Shown in pieces: positions 10,993 through 22,418 of a stretch of 34,716 nt of DNA; positions within the stretch are counted from its first letter, which is position 1, and each line of letters opens with the position of its first letter. Both the position numbers and the translations under genes were made by a program. Source of the stretch: Schoenoplectus triqueter (Eukaryota > Streptophyta > Magnoliopsida > Poales > Cyperaceae); assembly GCA_964058805.1 (NCBI GenBank), contig CAXKVV010001423.1, forward strand, positions 1 to 34,716, written 5' to 3'. The notes beneath the pieces are model-generated. The model was not told the DNA's origin. It did not search any database and worked only from the letters and a program-made list of their open reading frames with translations.

Positions 10993-13900
10993 CTACGGTC
11001 GAGAATCAGATAAAGATGCTCGTTCTTGCAATGCAACTTCAGCTCTTAACTTCTCTGGAACGAAATCTGGGCATATCAAAGATTTGTGTTGGCATCAGAT
11101 TATGCTTAGTTAAAATATATAATTTTGGAACCTTTTAAGTGCTGAGCCGTGAAATGTACCAGTTGGTACTTGGTACCAGAATTAGTCTTGCAATCAATCT
11201 TAATATTACATATGCACACAGCGACTAGGTACCTAGTTGAAGTAACTTTGTAGTACAGTATTGTAACATATCAAAATATAAATGATATCCCAACCAAATT
11301 GGCATTGCATAAAAGAAAAAAACTGTGTTCATCCTGACAAAAACTTACTTTTTCTTTAATTCAAAAAATCTTACTCGAGAGTTCAAAGATCCAAATTTAC
11401 CTGAAAGGAACTCATATCCTTTCTTGTTCTGCACAGATGATGCTGTCAAATATAGATGAAAAGAATTAACAAATACAAACACTACCTGTTTGTCAAATAT
11501 TTCTACCCTAAGAAAGTACTAAAAGAAACGAAAAAAAGGAATGATGAGAATATAAATTAAGGCCCCATTTTGCATCATTTTTTTTTCAGAAATAGACAGT
11601 TTTCTGTTTTTTTTTTCATTTCCGTTTTTTGAAAATTTCATTTCCATTTATATGAATGCATCAAATTCCAGTTATATCTGTTGCTCTTCTGAGTTCTGGT
11701 GCTCAGATCATATTGTTCTCGAGAGGGAGCGAAAAGCTAATGGTAATAATTTAAGCAGTTAGGCCCAAGATTTGAAACAGTAACTTTTTTGGTAACCAAA
11801 ACTATATTCAATGCATTGCATCAACACTAAGAATTAATTTAGACGGGTAGAATGAATTAATATGCATAATTTTTCAATACAAAATTTCAGCCCTGATCTG
11901 TACATAAAACCTAAAGTTAAACAGAAGAACACAAATAATCATGAGAATCAAAGAACCAACCAAAAGTAACATTAGACCATAATCATTTGTTGTAAACATG
12001 AAAGTGGGTCTATGCCACGCCTACACCTTCAAACATGAGAGAATCCATAAAAATACATCAACACTGCCAATTAATATCATAATCCAATTTAACAATAAAT
12101 CAACTTTATATATATTGTGATTTATGGTTATATATTAAAAATGCCGTACTGGCAGCATAATCATGGTTCTTATAATAACCCAGAGCATTAGTCCACCTTC
12201 ATGCCTTGTGGCTGAGAAGCTAAAAAATAACATTATCTTTAAGGTAAGGGAGAGCAGTTGGGGTGAAACTGCATGCTTGTGTTGGTGAACGGGTGAGATA
12301 AGAGGATTGAAACCACCAATGTTCAAAAAGTGAGGCAGAGAGGGATGATGAGGCCTGGGGTAGATTGACAGAGACGAGCAAAGATAGAAGAGTGTTATGA
12401 GTGGAGAAGTGAAGGATCCTTTGAGAGAAATTACAAAATGTGTCTGTGTCGTGTTCTTAAATTCACTTCTTTCCCATTTATTCTGCTGAAAAAATGAAAA
12501 CCGAGCATACATTTGAAATACATTTCCATTTTTATTAGAAGAAATAAGGACAAAAAGAAAATTTAAACAATGCCAAGCACACCTAAATTGCCATTTTATT
12601 TGTTTCCTTCTTTTCAAAAAACTTTAAAGGACTACTATGTCAGCAATGCAGTCAATGCTGACAATAACAGTAGGAAATGGTGATGCAGCAAAAGAAGAGA
12701 AGGGAATTAAAGAGGAAGGATGTCCTGACAGGTGGGACCAGGCAAGAGAAAGAGAAAGAGTTGGGGAAGAAGTCGCTAGCATAGAAGGAAGGGCTCAAGG
12801 CATCGCTGGTGTAATTCAAATAGAAGCCGGGCGGGAGTAGCGGTTATAACTAACTGAAATGATCCCCTCCAATTATCAGGTCTGCAGACAGTGTGTTGAC
12901 GGGCAGAACTGGAGGCATGGAGAAGCTGATGTTTCTTTTGTATTTTGGTGTATTCCGTATTGTAATAATAGTGTATTACTTTTGGTTAGTTACAAATTAG
13001 TTACAGGAGTGTAATCGCCTATAAAAGGCTGAAAAATTGTATCAAACGGCTTATGGAATAAGAATTCTCATTTTCTTGATATTTTGCTTATTTTTCACTT
13101 TACAATTTTATCCAGTTTCTTGGAGAATTAAGCTAAATTGGCTTGATTCTCGCAAAATTGAGTGTGAATTTCCTTGTTCTTAGTTCATAACATACTATAA
13201 GCCAGAAGGTATCCTGCGCAAACTGAATCATCTTTTCAATGTATCAAAATTAGAAAGATACTCACAGACATGCTTGTAGTGTAATGATTTCTTGCGTTCT
13301 TTTATCATATTGTAAAATGCGTCTTCAGCAAGCCTCTCTATAAACATCTCCTAACAATGGAAAAAATGTTAAATAACAAGTTACCAAAAGCACATATTTG
13401 ATTGAGGGCGAAAAAGTGATACTTAGCAAAAAGCAAGTCATAACCCATTTCATAATAATTTGATATATTTGGCTTTTATGCATCTTTCTCCTTTTACTAT
13501 CATAGTTATGACGTCAAGGATATTGAGGAGCAACTTGCTGCTTTTAAGAAAATTCAGGGACCAAAACATGAATTTTCCCAAAAGGGTATTGAGGAACACA
13601 AGCATTAATGCATGGCCAAAAAACTACAGTTATTACACTTTAAAACCAAACCAGTGAGGCTCAATACAGGTTGTATAAATAAAGGTAGCAAATCTCAATC
13701 TATCAATTCAAGTTCACAATTAATTTGGCAAAACTAAACAAAAACAAGCATGTGGTTCTTTTCTGGCATTTGTTGCGTCACATTTGCAAATTTACCACAG
13801 GCATAACAGAAAATTATCATAAAAAGAATGATATTAACTACAAAATGTCTTCCAAACTCAACCATATTATCTAAAAATTAAAAATCACCACACTTTCCCA

Positions 13901-14552
13901 TTGGATGATGAAATACTCCGAACATTCTACGGACTACAAGGGGACAATAATGCCAGATTTTGGGTTCTCTTGGAAAACATGATGAATGTTTCAAAAAAAA
14001 ACACTGGCAAGGAGTTTCTGAGAATGATTCTGGAAACAAATTTCTGTATCTCTCTTCTTCTCTGAAATTTTGCATCCCAAAAATTCAAAACAAATTTCTG
14101 CATCTCTCATCATCTTTATTTATTTATTATTATTATTATTTTATTTATTTATTTTCTTTTTCTTTCATCATATTCATTATTATCACTGATATTTGAGATC
14201 TTTGATCTTATGTTTTCCTATTGGGTTTCATTTCTAGCCCACCCAATTTATTTGGGATTAAAGGCTTTGTTGTTGTTGTGGTTGTAAAAATTCAAAACAA
14301 AGATAAAACGAACTTCAGAAAAAAAAAAAGGAGCAAACAACTATGACATACTGAAGCCTTATTGATGAGAAAAATCGAATCCGCTGAAGCTCTCGCTGTC
14401 GGATCCGCACTGCGCACCAGCGTCCGAATCCGATTTACGGGGAACTTGCACTCGCCACCCGCTTCGTCGTCTATGAGATCCGAAGCGAGTTTCTTAGCCT
14501 TCTTTGTGGCACTTCCACCGTTGTTCGTAGCTGGTTTGGATACCGGAACCAT
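10993..14552 (-). CDS. NF-YC10: Histone-fold protein, NF-YC10 / DNA polymerase epsilon small subunit-like
   Basis: Four exons on the minus strand join in phase to 402 nt (133 residues plus stop): 14352-14552, 13266-13350, 11401-11442 and 10993-11066. Each intron has a GT donor and AG acceptor. Exon 1 gives a Lys/Ala-rich N terminus and then FPVNRIRTLVRSADP (residues 37-51), the first helix of an H2A/NF-YC-type histone fold. Exon 2 supplies the long central helix (EMFIERLAEDAF) and the basic KERKKSLHYKHV segment. Exon 3 gives SSVQNKKGYEFLS. Exon 4 gives the family ending FVPEKLRAEVALQE. Order and length fit the plant NF-YC10/DPB3 (POLE4/CHRAC-like) group, which dimerises with an NF-YB-type partner in DNA polymerase epsilon or chromatin complexes. 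The start chosen is the second in-frame Met; an upstream in-frame Met at 14672 would add 40 atypical residues. Assignment to NF-YC10 rather than a close paralogue is inference from remembered family sequence. Confidence 0.88.
12638..13192 (+). mobile_element. Solo LTR in intron 2 of the NF-YC10-like gene
   Basis: The segment begins TGTCAG and ends ATAACA. It is flanked by an exact 5-bp duplication, TACTA, at 12633-12637 and 13193-13197. Inside, TATAAAAGG at 13020-13028 looks like the LTR promoter, followed by a transcription-start-like region and a T-rich U5-like end. There is no primer binding site, gag or pol, so this is a 555-bp solo LTR left by recombination between two LTRs. The LTR size and layout suggest a Copia-type element, but the clade is not established. 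The 67-codon frame at 12637-12840 lies inside it and is not a gene. Confidence 0.85.
14235..14284 (+). repeat. SINE/LINE-like 3' tail remnant
   Basis: The phrase CCAATTTATTTGGGATTAAA followed by GGCTTTGTTGTTGTTGTGG resembles the common 3' tail of plant short retroposons, which end in (TTG)n. It lies in intron 1 of the NF-YC10-like gene, after a TTATTA-rich run (14120-14180). No 5' portion with Pol III boxes was recognised. Confidence 0.4.
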
Positions 14553-14811
14553 GTTAGAGAATAGAGAGGCGAGAGAGAGGTCAGACAGGTGGGACTTCTG
14601 GCTCTGGAGAAGGGTTTTGGTTTTTGGAGTACAATGCAGGAAATAACAACAAAGAAGATGGTCTTTTTGCAAGTTTAGCGATAAATTTCCAAAATGAACT
14701 AATTGAAAAGTACTTATTTTCCAAAATACTAATTATTTCTTAGAAAACATAATTTATTATTGAATATAATATCAGAACAGATTCTATAATAACAAGAAAT
14801 AACAAAGAGAA

Positions 14812-15184
14812 GAGATCGGTTGACAATGGGCTATTTTGATAACCTTGACAATGATTCTCTAAATAAATAGAAAAAAATCTTAAAAAATAGAAAAAAGTTT
14901 ATGAATGTGTTTTTCTACTTTTAGATTGATGGTCATTCAAATTTCATGCAATTTCATTATCGTTTGATAGTTCATTAAAGATTATCAAATTTTCATGTAA
15001 TTTATAACGATTTCAATTTAACGGTCTTTGATGGACTATCAAACGATAATGAAATTTAAATGACCATCAATCTAAAATTAGAAAAACACATCTATAAATA
15101 TTTTTTTATTTTTAAATATTTTTTATATTTATTTAGAGGTTCATTGTCAAGATTATCAAAATAATTCATTGTCAATGGATCCCC
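14812..15184. mobile_element. Fold-back MITE, copy 1 of a tandem pair
   Basis: The ends are GAGATCGGTTGACAATGGG and, inverted, GGGGATCCATTGACAATG. Long inverted arms include TATCGTTTGATAG(T)TCATTAAAGA pairing with TCTTTGATGGACTATCAAACGATA, and TAGATTGATGGTCATTC pairing with GACCATCAATCTA. The centre is near 14995. No coding capacity. It lies directly upstream (5') of the NF-YC10-like gene on the minus strand. Confidence 0.75.
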
Positions 15185-15203
15185 ACTCAATAACAAGAGA
15201 GAA

Positions 15204-15582
15204 GGGATCAGTTGACAATGGGTTATTTGACAACTTTGACAATGGATCTTTAAATAAATATAAAAAAAATCTTAAAATAAAAAAAAATTATAGATGTGTT
15301 CTTCTACGTTTAGATTGATGTTCACTCAAATTTCATATAATTTCATTATCGTTTGATAGTCCATCAAAGATCATTAAATTTTCATACAATTTGCAATGGT
15401 TTCAATTTAATGGTCTTTGATGGACTATCAAACGATAATGACATTACATAAAATTTGAATGATCATCAATCTAAAAGTATAAGAACATATCTATAAACTT
15501 TTTTTCATTTTTAAGATTTTTTATATTTATTTAGAAGTACATTGTCAAGATTATCAAAAATATTCATTGTCAATGGATCCCC
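15204..15582. mobile_element. Fold-back MITE, copy 2 of a tandem pair
   Basis: Same family as the element at 14812-15184, in the same layout, beginning GGGATCAGTTGACAATGGG and ending GTCAATGGATCCCC. The two copies are separated by only 19 bp (ACTCAATAACAAGAGAGAA). A shorter relative of that spacer, ACTCATAACAA, follows copy 2, and TAACAA(A)GAGAA precedes copy 1. The pair therefore looks like a tandem unit of about 390 bp including spacer, rather than two independent insertions. Confidence 0.75.
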
Positions 15583-15687
15583 ACTCATAACAAAATATCG
15601 AGTCTACCTTCTCTGTTGAATTATAGGCCCATTCTGAATTGTGTTGTGATGGGCTGGTTTAAAGTTGATAAAATGAGACCCCTGCAC

Positions 15688-16299
15688 TAGTGCATTCAAA
15701 ACGGGGCGGGTCGGGTCGGGTCGAGATGGGACAGGTTTGCATGGGTCAGCGGATTTTAACGGGACTGGTTAGAACGGGTTCATTTTGGGAGGTTTGGCTG
15801 CGATCCGTCCTAGATCCATTGGGTCGGCGAGTCGAGTCCAAGGGTGGGGCGGGTCGGGTCGGGTCGGGAACAGGACGGGTCTGCGGGTTTTTCTTTTTTT
15901 TTCCAAAATTCAAAAAAACCCAATAAAATTTAAATAAATTCTCAGAAATTCCGAAAACTTCAAAAATAATTATTAAAAATATTAAAAATATATAACTATT
16001 TGTATTTTGACCAAATTTTTTTAATTTTCCCGTATTTTTTTGAATTTTCTCGGGTTTACCGGGTATTAGGGTCAGGTTTGCATGGGTTTCCCGGGTCGGG
16101 TCAGGGCGGTTTTGCACAGGTTGGGCGAGTTGGGTCGGGACGGGTCCAAAACGGGTCAGGTCTAGCATGGTTTTTTTTTAAAAAATTTTGTCCGCGTCCG
16201 TGCTAGACCCGCCAGTTCTAACGGGTCACAAGTCTGGTAGGTTTGGTCACGGGTCGGGGCGGGACGGGTCTAACCCGTCCGGGTTATTTTAACATAGTA
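15688..16299. mobile_element. Non-autonomous hAT element with GGGTCGG subterminal repeats, exact TSD
   Basis: An 8-bp duplication, CCCTGCAC, lies at 15680-15687 and 16300-16307. The left end is TAGTGCATTCAAAACGGG and the right end on the minus strand is TACTATGTTAAAATAACCC. Both termini are packed with GGGTCGG/ACGGGTC units (15700-15880 and 16060-16285) around an AT-rich centre. At 612 bp it has no transposase. Open frames on both strands across it are repeat shadows. Confidence 0.88.
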
Positions 16300-16375
16300 C
16301 CCTGCACAAAGTAGGTTGGTTCTTTGACTTTTCATCGACTTTTTAGTGTATGCACAACGAGATGTTCATGTACGA

Positions 16376-16803
16376 TAGGGTGTCAATTGTTGACCCGATC
16401 CGACGAATTAATCTGATTTGATCCGAATCTGATCCAATCCAATATGATCTGAAGATAAATGGGTCGGATATGGGTCTAATTTTTTTTACTCGAATCGGAT
16501 CTGATTGGGTTCGGTCAAATCGACCCGAACCGATTAATTGTGTTTTTTAAAGTAATTTTGTGATTTAGTACTAATTAAATCTTATATATATTATACACTA
16601 ATTAATATTAATTATAAATTGATTAATATTTATTTATTTAAAATAATATAAAAATATTTAATTATTTTACACGGGTCGGGTCGGGTCGACCCGTAACCCT
16701 GTCAAGTCGGGTATGGGTCAAAAAAATTGACCCGAATATAATCGAGTCGGATCAATAAAAATAATAAAATAATATGACCCGATCCGACCCATTAACACCC
16801 CTA
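16376..16803. mobile_element. Second GGGTCGG-type hAT MITE
   Basis: The left end TAGGGTGTCAATTGTTGACC pairs with the right end, which on the minus strand begins TAGGGGTGTTAATGGGTCGG. Internal motifs are GACCCGATCCGAC and CGGGTCGGGTCGACCCG. The 8 bases outside each end (ATGTACGA and ATCCATGA) agree at five positions, compatible with an aged duplication. It lies only 69 bp from the duplication of the element at 15688-16299, but its termini differ, so it is a separate family. Confidence 0.7.
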
Positions 16804-17094
16804 ATCCATGATCACCATTTTTCTATTGATTATCGAGTCTAGTCAATAAGAAATTAATATATAATATTTATTATTATCTAATTATTTGTCTTTGACGGTG
16901 TCTAACCGTGTATTATAGCTTTAATAATTAATAGTTAGCTAGACTCAATAATTGGTAGGAAAATATTATTCATAGGTGAGCAAAATATTCGATTCTAATT
17001 TTTAGTGCAATTACTTGAGAGAGCAAATTCATTGCCTTGTTGATTGTGTGCGCGCATATTTTTACTATATATATATAATTTATTTAGCATACTT

Positions 17095-17473
17095 CCGTTA
17101 GTATTTTAACTCGAAATGTTAATTAGTCAAATTTTAATTTTTCATACTCAAAGTTTTAATTTAAGTAGTTCAATAAAATACATATATGATAATCTTATAG
17201 TATACTAATTTTCATCGTGTTTGGAATTATTTTACTACGCTTAATGATTTTTAAAAAATAAGTTTTTTTGACATATAATTTTTATTAGTTTTCTATTATT
17301 TCAGGGCTATCTTTCAAAAATCATTAAGTATAGTAAACTAACTTCAAACATGATGAAAATTAGTATTCTGTAAAATTATGATATAAAATTTTTATTGAGA
17401 TACTTAAATTAAAATTATGAACATAAAAAATTAAAATTTGACTCATTAGCATTTCGATTAAAATGCTAACAAA
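17095..17473. mobile_element. Fold-back MITE, family C
   Basis: The left arm (CCGTTAGTATTTTAACTCGAAATG, then AAATTTTAATTTTTCATACTC, and AATTTTCATCGTGTTTGGAA) pairs with the right arm (AACTTCAAACATGATGAAAATT, then GAACATAAAAAATTAAAATTTGA, and CATTTCGATTAAAATGCTAAC). The hairpin centre is near 17285. It has no coding capacity and shares a subfamily with the element near 34008-34272. Confidence 0.7.
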
Positions 17474-17496
17474 ATCATATTAGACAAACTATATAT

Positions 17497-17876
17497 ATAG
17501 ATACCGTGAATTTAACTCAAAAAGTATATCAAATCATCTCTAAATTTTAATTTATCATACTCATTAAATTTTTTATATGAAAATCTTGTGGGATGCAAAA
17601 ATTTAGAGTATTTTGAGATTTTTAAGTCATGATTTTTAATTTTTGAAAATTAGCTCTAAAAATACTAATAAAATATTCAATGTTTGAACATCATTTTTAA
17701 GAATTAAAAACGGTGACTTAAAAATTCAAAACACTCTAAATTTTTACATCCCACAAGATTTTCATATAAAGAATTTAATGAGTATAATAAATTAAAATTT
17801 AGAGATGATTTGATATATTTTTTGAGTTAAACTCACGGAAATTCTCCGTGAGATTAAACTCACGGTATCTTTACTC
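17497..17876. mobile_element. Fold-back MITE, family A
   Basis: The left end ATACCGTGAATTTAACTCAA pairs with the right end TTGAGTTAAACTCACGG...CACGGTATCT. The arms also share ATCTCTAAATTTTAATTTAT and CTTGTGGGATGCAAAAATTTAGAGT. The right end carries an extra internal GTGAG(A/T)TTAAACTCACGG repetition. The family recurs at 33329-33767 and as a half-copy at 33070-33290. It abuts family C at 17095-17473 with only about 23 bp between. Confidence 0.75.
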
Positions 17877-18061
17877 ATATTGCATGATTATTTGTTTTAT
17901 TGTTTTCAATATTTCTGTTATAAATATATATAATTCACAATTAGAAAAATAACCAGCAAATGACTTTGCTAGAGGGAACACAATTTCATCGATATTATTT
18001 TTTTCCCCCGAGAGATCATTAAGAACATTCACATCTGGTCTCTTATTAATGTACTCTCTAT

Positions 18062-18390
18062 ATATCTATAATATAAGGCGCCCGACGTAAATGTACCATT
18101 TCACGCCAACAACCCCTACCTGGATTGATCAAGCCTTCGAGATTCGACTGCATAAATATTGTCCTTGCATATTGCTTCCGTGGCCTTCCGAGATAGGTTG
18201 AGAAATTCGATTGTACTGGTATTAAATCAGCTGCGTCTAACACCTTGCAGTTCTGGACTGAGACACCACAATTCTGGCTTGAATCATCTCTGCCTTGGGC
18301 AGTGAATACATTATACATTGACTTGTTTTGGATCCGGTTTACGCGCATAAAGATTGCAGTTTAACAGCAGCATCTTCAAAGATGAAGTCT
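18062..18390 (-). pseudogene. Pectin methylesterase exon remnant
   Basis: Minus-strand fragments match the plant pectin methylesterase (PME) domain in order: DFIFEDAAV (normally DFIFGDAAVV), CNLYARKPDPKQ, NVFTAQGRDDSSQNCG, VQNCKVLDAADLIPVQ, TYLGRPRKQYARTIFMQS, GLINP, and after a frame change NGTFTSGALYYRY. PME demethylesterifies wall pectin. Decay is clear. A 7-bp duplication near 18315 (TAATGTA) breaks frame before NVFTAQ, a deletion removes residues between AAV and CNLY, another shift follows GLINP, and the Trp of GRPW is Arg. The rest of the enzyme is not present on this side. Confidence 0.88.
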
Positions 18391-18399
18391 ATATATCAC

Positions 18400-21300
18400 A
18401 CTAGACTCAAATCTGTCACTAATAATTTTATCGGAAAAATAAAATTCACGTCTTCAAGTTTTATTAATTAAATAAAGCGTACAAGGGGGCACCTAGGTGC
18501 CCTACAAAATGAATGAAAGCTTCTAAAACTATTTTCTCATTTCGAGTCTAATTTCTATTGTGATGGCCACATCGTTGTTTATGATCTCTGAGAAAATTCA
18601 CCTACATTTTTTATGTCATATTACAAAGATGGTGACCAATATTATCCTTCTTTATGTCATGGAAAAGGTCTGATCACAAATGAATTAAATTACGTCCATT
18701 GAGAGGAAAGAGAAGTTGCGGGAGATATTAGAGTAAAATTGAAGTACCATTGTCTTGATGTGTATAGCAAAAAAAAAGTCATCGTCAAAAAAGTGTCTTA
18801 TAAGTTCCTCATCTGATCAGCACATGCAGCAGATGTTCGTTATAGGTCATCCTTTTTTATTTATTTATTAGAGGATGGAATAAACATCTTTTTATTGAAA
18901 GTTAGAACATTTTTAGAACATCGAGATGTGCAAACTTTAAACATGCAAAACATTTGCATATGATAGTAGACATTAAAAATGATATAACTCAAAAAAATGT
19001 GCATAAAATAAATAAACATTACGTAGTTTAAATGTATTTAAAAAAATTAAAATCAGATCGGGTTAAATTTTGGTCTGTTTAGGATTTCAGGCCATTTAGG
19101 TTCAAGTCGGGTCAGATTTTAGCCGTGTTGAATTTCGAAACATTTGGGTTTGAGTCGAATCATATTTTAGGTCATCTCAAATTCTAGACACTCTTATCTC
19201 AGAATATTTCAGATTTCGAATCATTTCGGAACAAACCGGTTTCGAATTAGTTTGGTTTTTTGAAAAAAAAAATCAAATCAGATCGGATTTAGATTCGAAC
19301 AAATTAGACAGATTTTTTTTTATTCGGGTCAGCCTTTAGTATCGATAACGAAGTTTATACCTCATCTTGCTCTTGTCACTCTTGTATTGGCAGCGCAGTA
19401 ATACAATATATATTAAATCAATCAAACTTTTAAGCAATCAAAATTTCCGTTGGTTTAGTGTAACCAAAATTTGAACTCTGTATGTATTTTACTTTTGCAA
19501 ATGATATTTTTTTTTACTTTCTTATAAAAAAAATCTAATATTAATATAATATATTTTAATTAAAAAAATATTTCTAAATAATATTCGAATTATTTCAGAA
19601 TCACGAATTTTAAATAAGGCCGAGCTTAACCTCGAGGAAAACAGTAGTGAGTCTCAAAAAGGAAAACTTATGATAATTCTATGTTGTTTACTTGAGCAAA
19701 GGCCTTGGGCTTGTATTAAGTGATGGAAGAGAACTATTGTGTTTTGTTTTCAGGACACCTGTACATCTATACTGGCCCAAAAATCGGGTCTTCTAAATGA
19801 ATTGAGTATCGATTCACAGCAAGTTATCTGTATGACTTTGATAACGCGTTTTAGATTATATTAAAATGTTTTAAAAATACAAAAGGAAAATATTATACAT
19901 ATACCGTCTTATAGATTGTTTTCGAACAAATTTTATGTAATAACAGAATTATTTGATGTTCTATCAATTGTCATTAAATAACGTCGTTATATGTATTTCA
20001 TGTCATTTCAAGAAAAGTAGAAGTTGCATATGATTTTATCATTTCATAAATACATGACATTTGTTAAGTCTAAGTTACATTAATTAGAAGAATATATATA
20101 TAACGGTTGATGATACTAAAATGTAAAAATAACTGAAGCACAAAAGTTGGTTAAAAAGATAAGATAAATTTATAAATATAGGAAATAGCTACGTCTAGTA
20201 TGTGATGGAGACATATGCATCTTTAGGTCCTTAAAAAATGCAGGGCGAAATAATTGCCAATTCCTCGTTAATTGATATATAGGAATTTTATATTTATCCC
20301 CAAGTCCTCACCTCTAACTAAGCACCCCTCCTGCTGTTCATCAACTTTCCAAAAAATAAATAAATTGACATAAGCAAATGCTCATTGTACAACAATTAAG
20401 TGTGTATTACTGTATTATGTGCAATAACCAATAATATATTTTAAATTGTTCAGAAAATGAGTACTAAATTTGAAAAAATAGTAATTTATGCATCATGCAA
20501 AATCAAATGTTCATGTATAGTCAGGTGTGCAATGTCTAATAGCCAAATTGCATTCTGGCTGATTAGATAATAAGTTGTGAAGATCAAGATCATTGTTTTC
20601 AACTGTCAAAATATGTTTTTTTGCTAATAAAAATGTGTGATTGTCATTAGCAATCGTTTCATATTAAATGAACAGTATGCATTAAAGTAATAATCAAGTG
20701 TGCATGACATAATTTAAAACAATAGGCCAATTACTTCAAGCATATTAATGTTGTGTCATAATCACCATGTTAGTTTGTGATGCTGGATGACTTGTGCTAC
20801 TATCCTAGCTTGCTGGGCCAGTGCATGTCATATGTTCAGTGTGCGTTATGGGTCGCAACTCTTATGTTATTTCCTTTTGGAGCGTTATGGGACACAATTT
20901 GAGAGCTACATAACAAAAGTCTGGACATATGATTCTTTCTTGTTGCACTTAGGATCGGTAGAATGAGGAGACGATAATTGTTCGGTGGCGACAAGGGCCA
21001 ACTAACAACCCCAGAAAAACACAACCCACCAACTGCATCTGCCTCCCGCTCCCCATTCTTCCACATAGTTCCCATCTGTGATTGACTTGGGTCTGATAGC
21101 ACAGTTCATACTAGCAAATCGACCGACTGTTCTTCACAATTAATTAGAGAAAAGGAAATTTAATCCTATTTACCACGATGCATCGATCATTATATTCTAT
21201 TATTAATTTTACAGTTGTGACAAGCCCTTGAACGACTATCGCTACCATAAAGGTAGTGCTTATATTTTAGCATATCATTTTGTTTCGACCTAAATTAACA

Positions 21301-22200
21301 AGCCAATAAAGTAATGTTGGTGCACTTGAACCAAAATAAAAATTGTCGGGTGTAGGATTTAAACGTATTTTATGAAAATAGTTCATGTGTTTTTCTTTTG
21401 AGCGAGATAGTCGTCAGTAATGATTTTAGTTGGAAAATTCTAGAGTCGATTCCTTTTTTAAATAGCATAAATTATTTTTTGAAGGAAAAAAAGTATAAAT
21501 TATTTGTTAACGAGATTTTTTTTTTATAAATTATCGTTACTATTAGCATCTGATCTCTATGCTCCCAAAATATTATATCACGAAATCCCTCTGTTCCGTG
21601 ATACTCGTTTGAGATTATTTATTTCTTACTTCTAATTTTCTATTAAAAGAAAAAAAAATCGAGGCAATCTTGTAATTTCTCTTTGCATCAAGTACTCTAT
21701 TATTTCATTATTGCTATTTCACTAGGCCTCTTACCCAAAGCCCCAAAAAAATATCCCAAACTATGAACAATAATTCTATAATCATTTGATTAATAACGCT
21801 TCACGGATTCTAAAAATTCAGACTGAATATATTTAGTGGCTCTAAATTAATGAGCACATAGCCGGTAAAGATTTTGCTTTCCTAAAATGGTATAGCCAAG
21901 AAATTGAAAATAATAATAATATCAATCAATGAGCCATATTAATAAGCAATATTAGTAAAAAAAAAGTATATTCGATCTACTATTTAGGCAATAAATTATA
22001 CCCTAAGACAAAACCCAATCTTGCTCAAACGATTCAAAATCAGATCTTTCGCAACAGATGCGTGTACAACAACAATAGAATCGCTTATTGAGCTCCAGCA
22101 ATGAATGAGTCTTGCATGAAGCCAAGATCCATAAGAAATCTTGTAATCAGTGATATCAGCATTTGCAGCAACTAACATTTACCAATTAACCAATCAATAA
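18400..22200. other. Long intergenic stretch, no gene seen
   Basis: No exon is recognised on either strand. A degenerate GGGTC(A/G)-rich patch at 19050-19340 may be an old hAT-type MITE. The 88-codon minus frame at 20836-21102 has no family resemblance and is probably chance. The remainder is AT-rich without clear repeat borders. Confidence 0.45.
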
Positions 22201-22418
22201 TCATAGTAATCAATGGTCGTATACATCTAAATCTCAAGAACAGTACAGTATCAATGATCAATCGCTTCCATCCCTCTCGGACAATATCGATCACCCCATC
22301 AATGCATCGAAAAATTGTATACTATCAAGAACGTATCAATAAATCGAATCTAAATGGCATATTAAAGATAAAAAATAGAGATCAAGATTTCAAAGATTCA
22401 AGTTCTGTCACCTCTCCT
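22200..22418 (-). other. Probable 3' UTR of the AGP-like gene
   Basis: Sequence directly downstream of the stop on the minus strand, without any recognisable frame. The extent is not defined. Confidence 0.35.

Noticed and set aside
12135..12617. 160-codon minus-strand frame
   Set aside because: It lies in intron 2 of the NF-YC10-like gene, has low-complexity Phe/Leu/Ser-rich content and no family resemblance.
15690..16206. Overlapping open frames on both strands
   Set aside because: They lie entirely in GGGTCGG repeats of a hAT MITE with an exact target duplication.
20836..21102. 88-codon minus-strand frame
   Set aside because: No family resemblance or splice context; consistent with a chance open frame.
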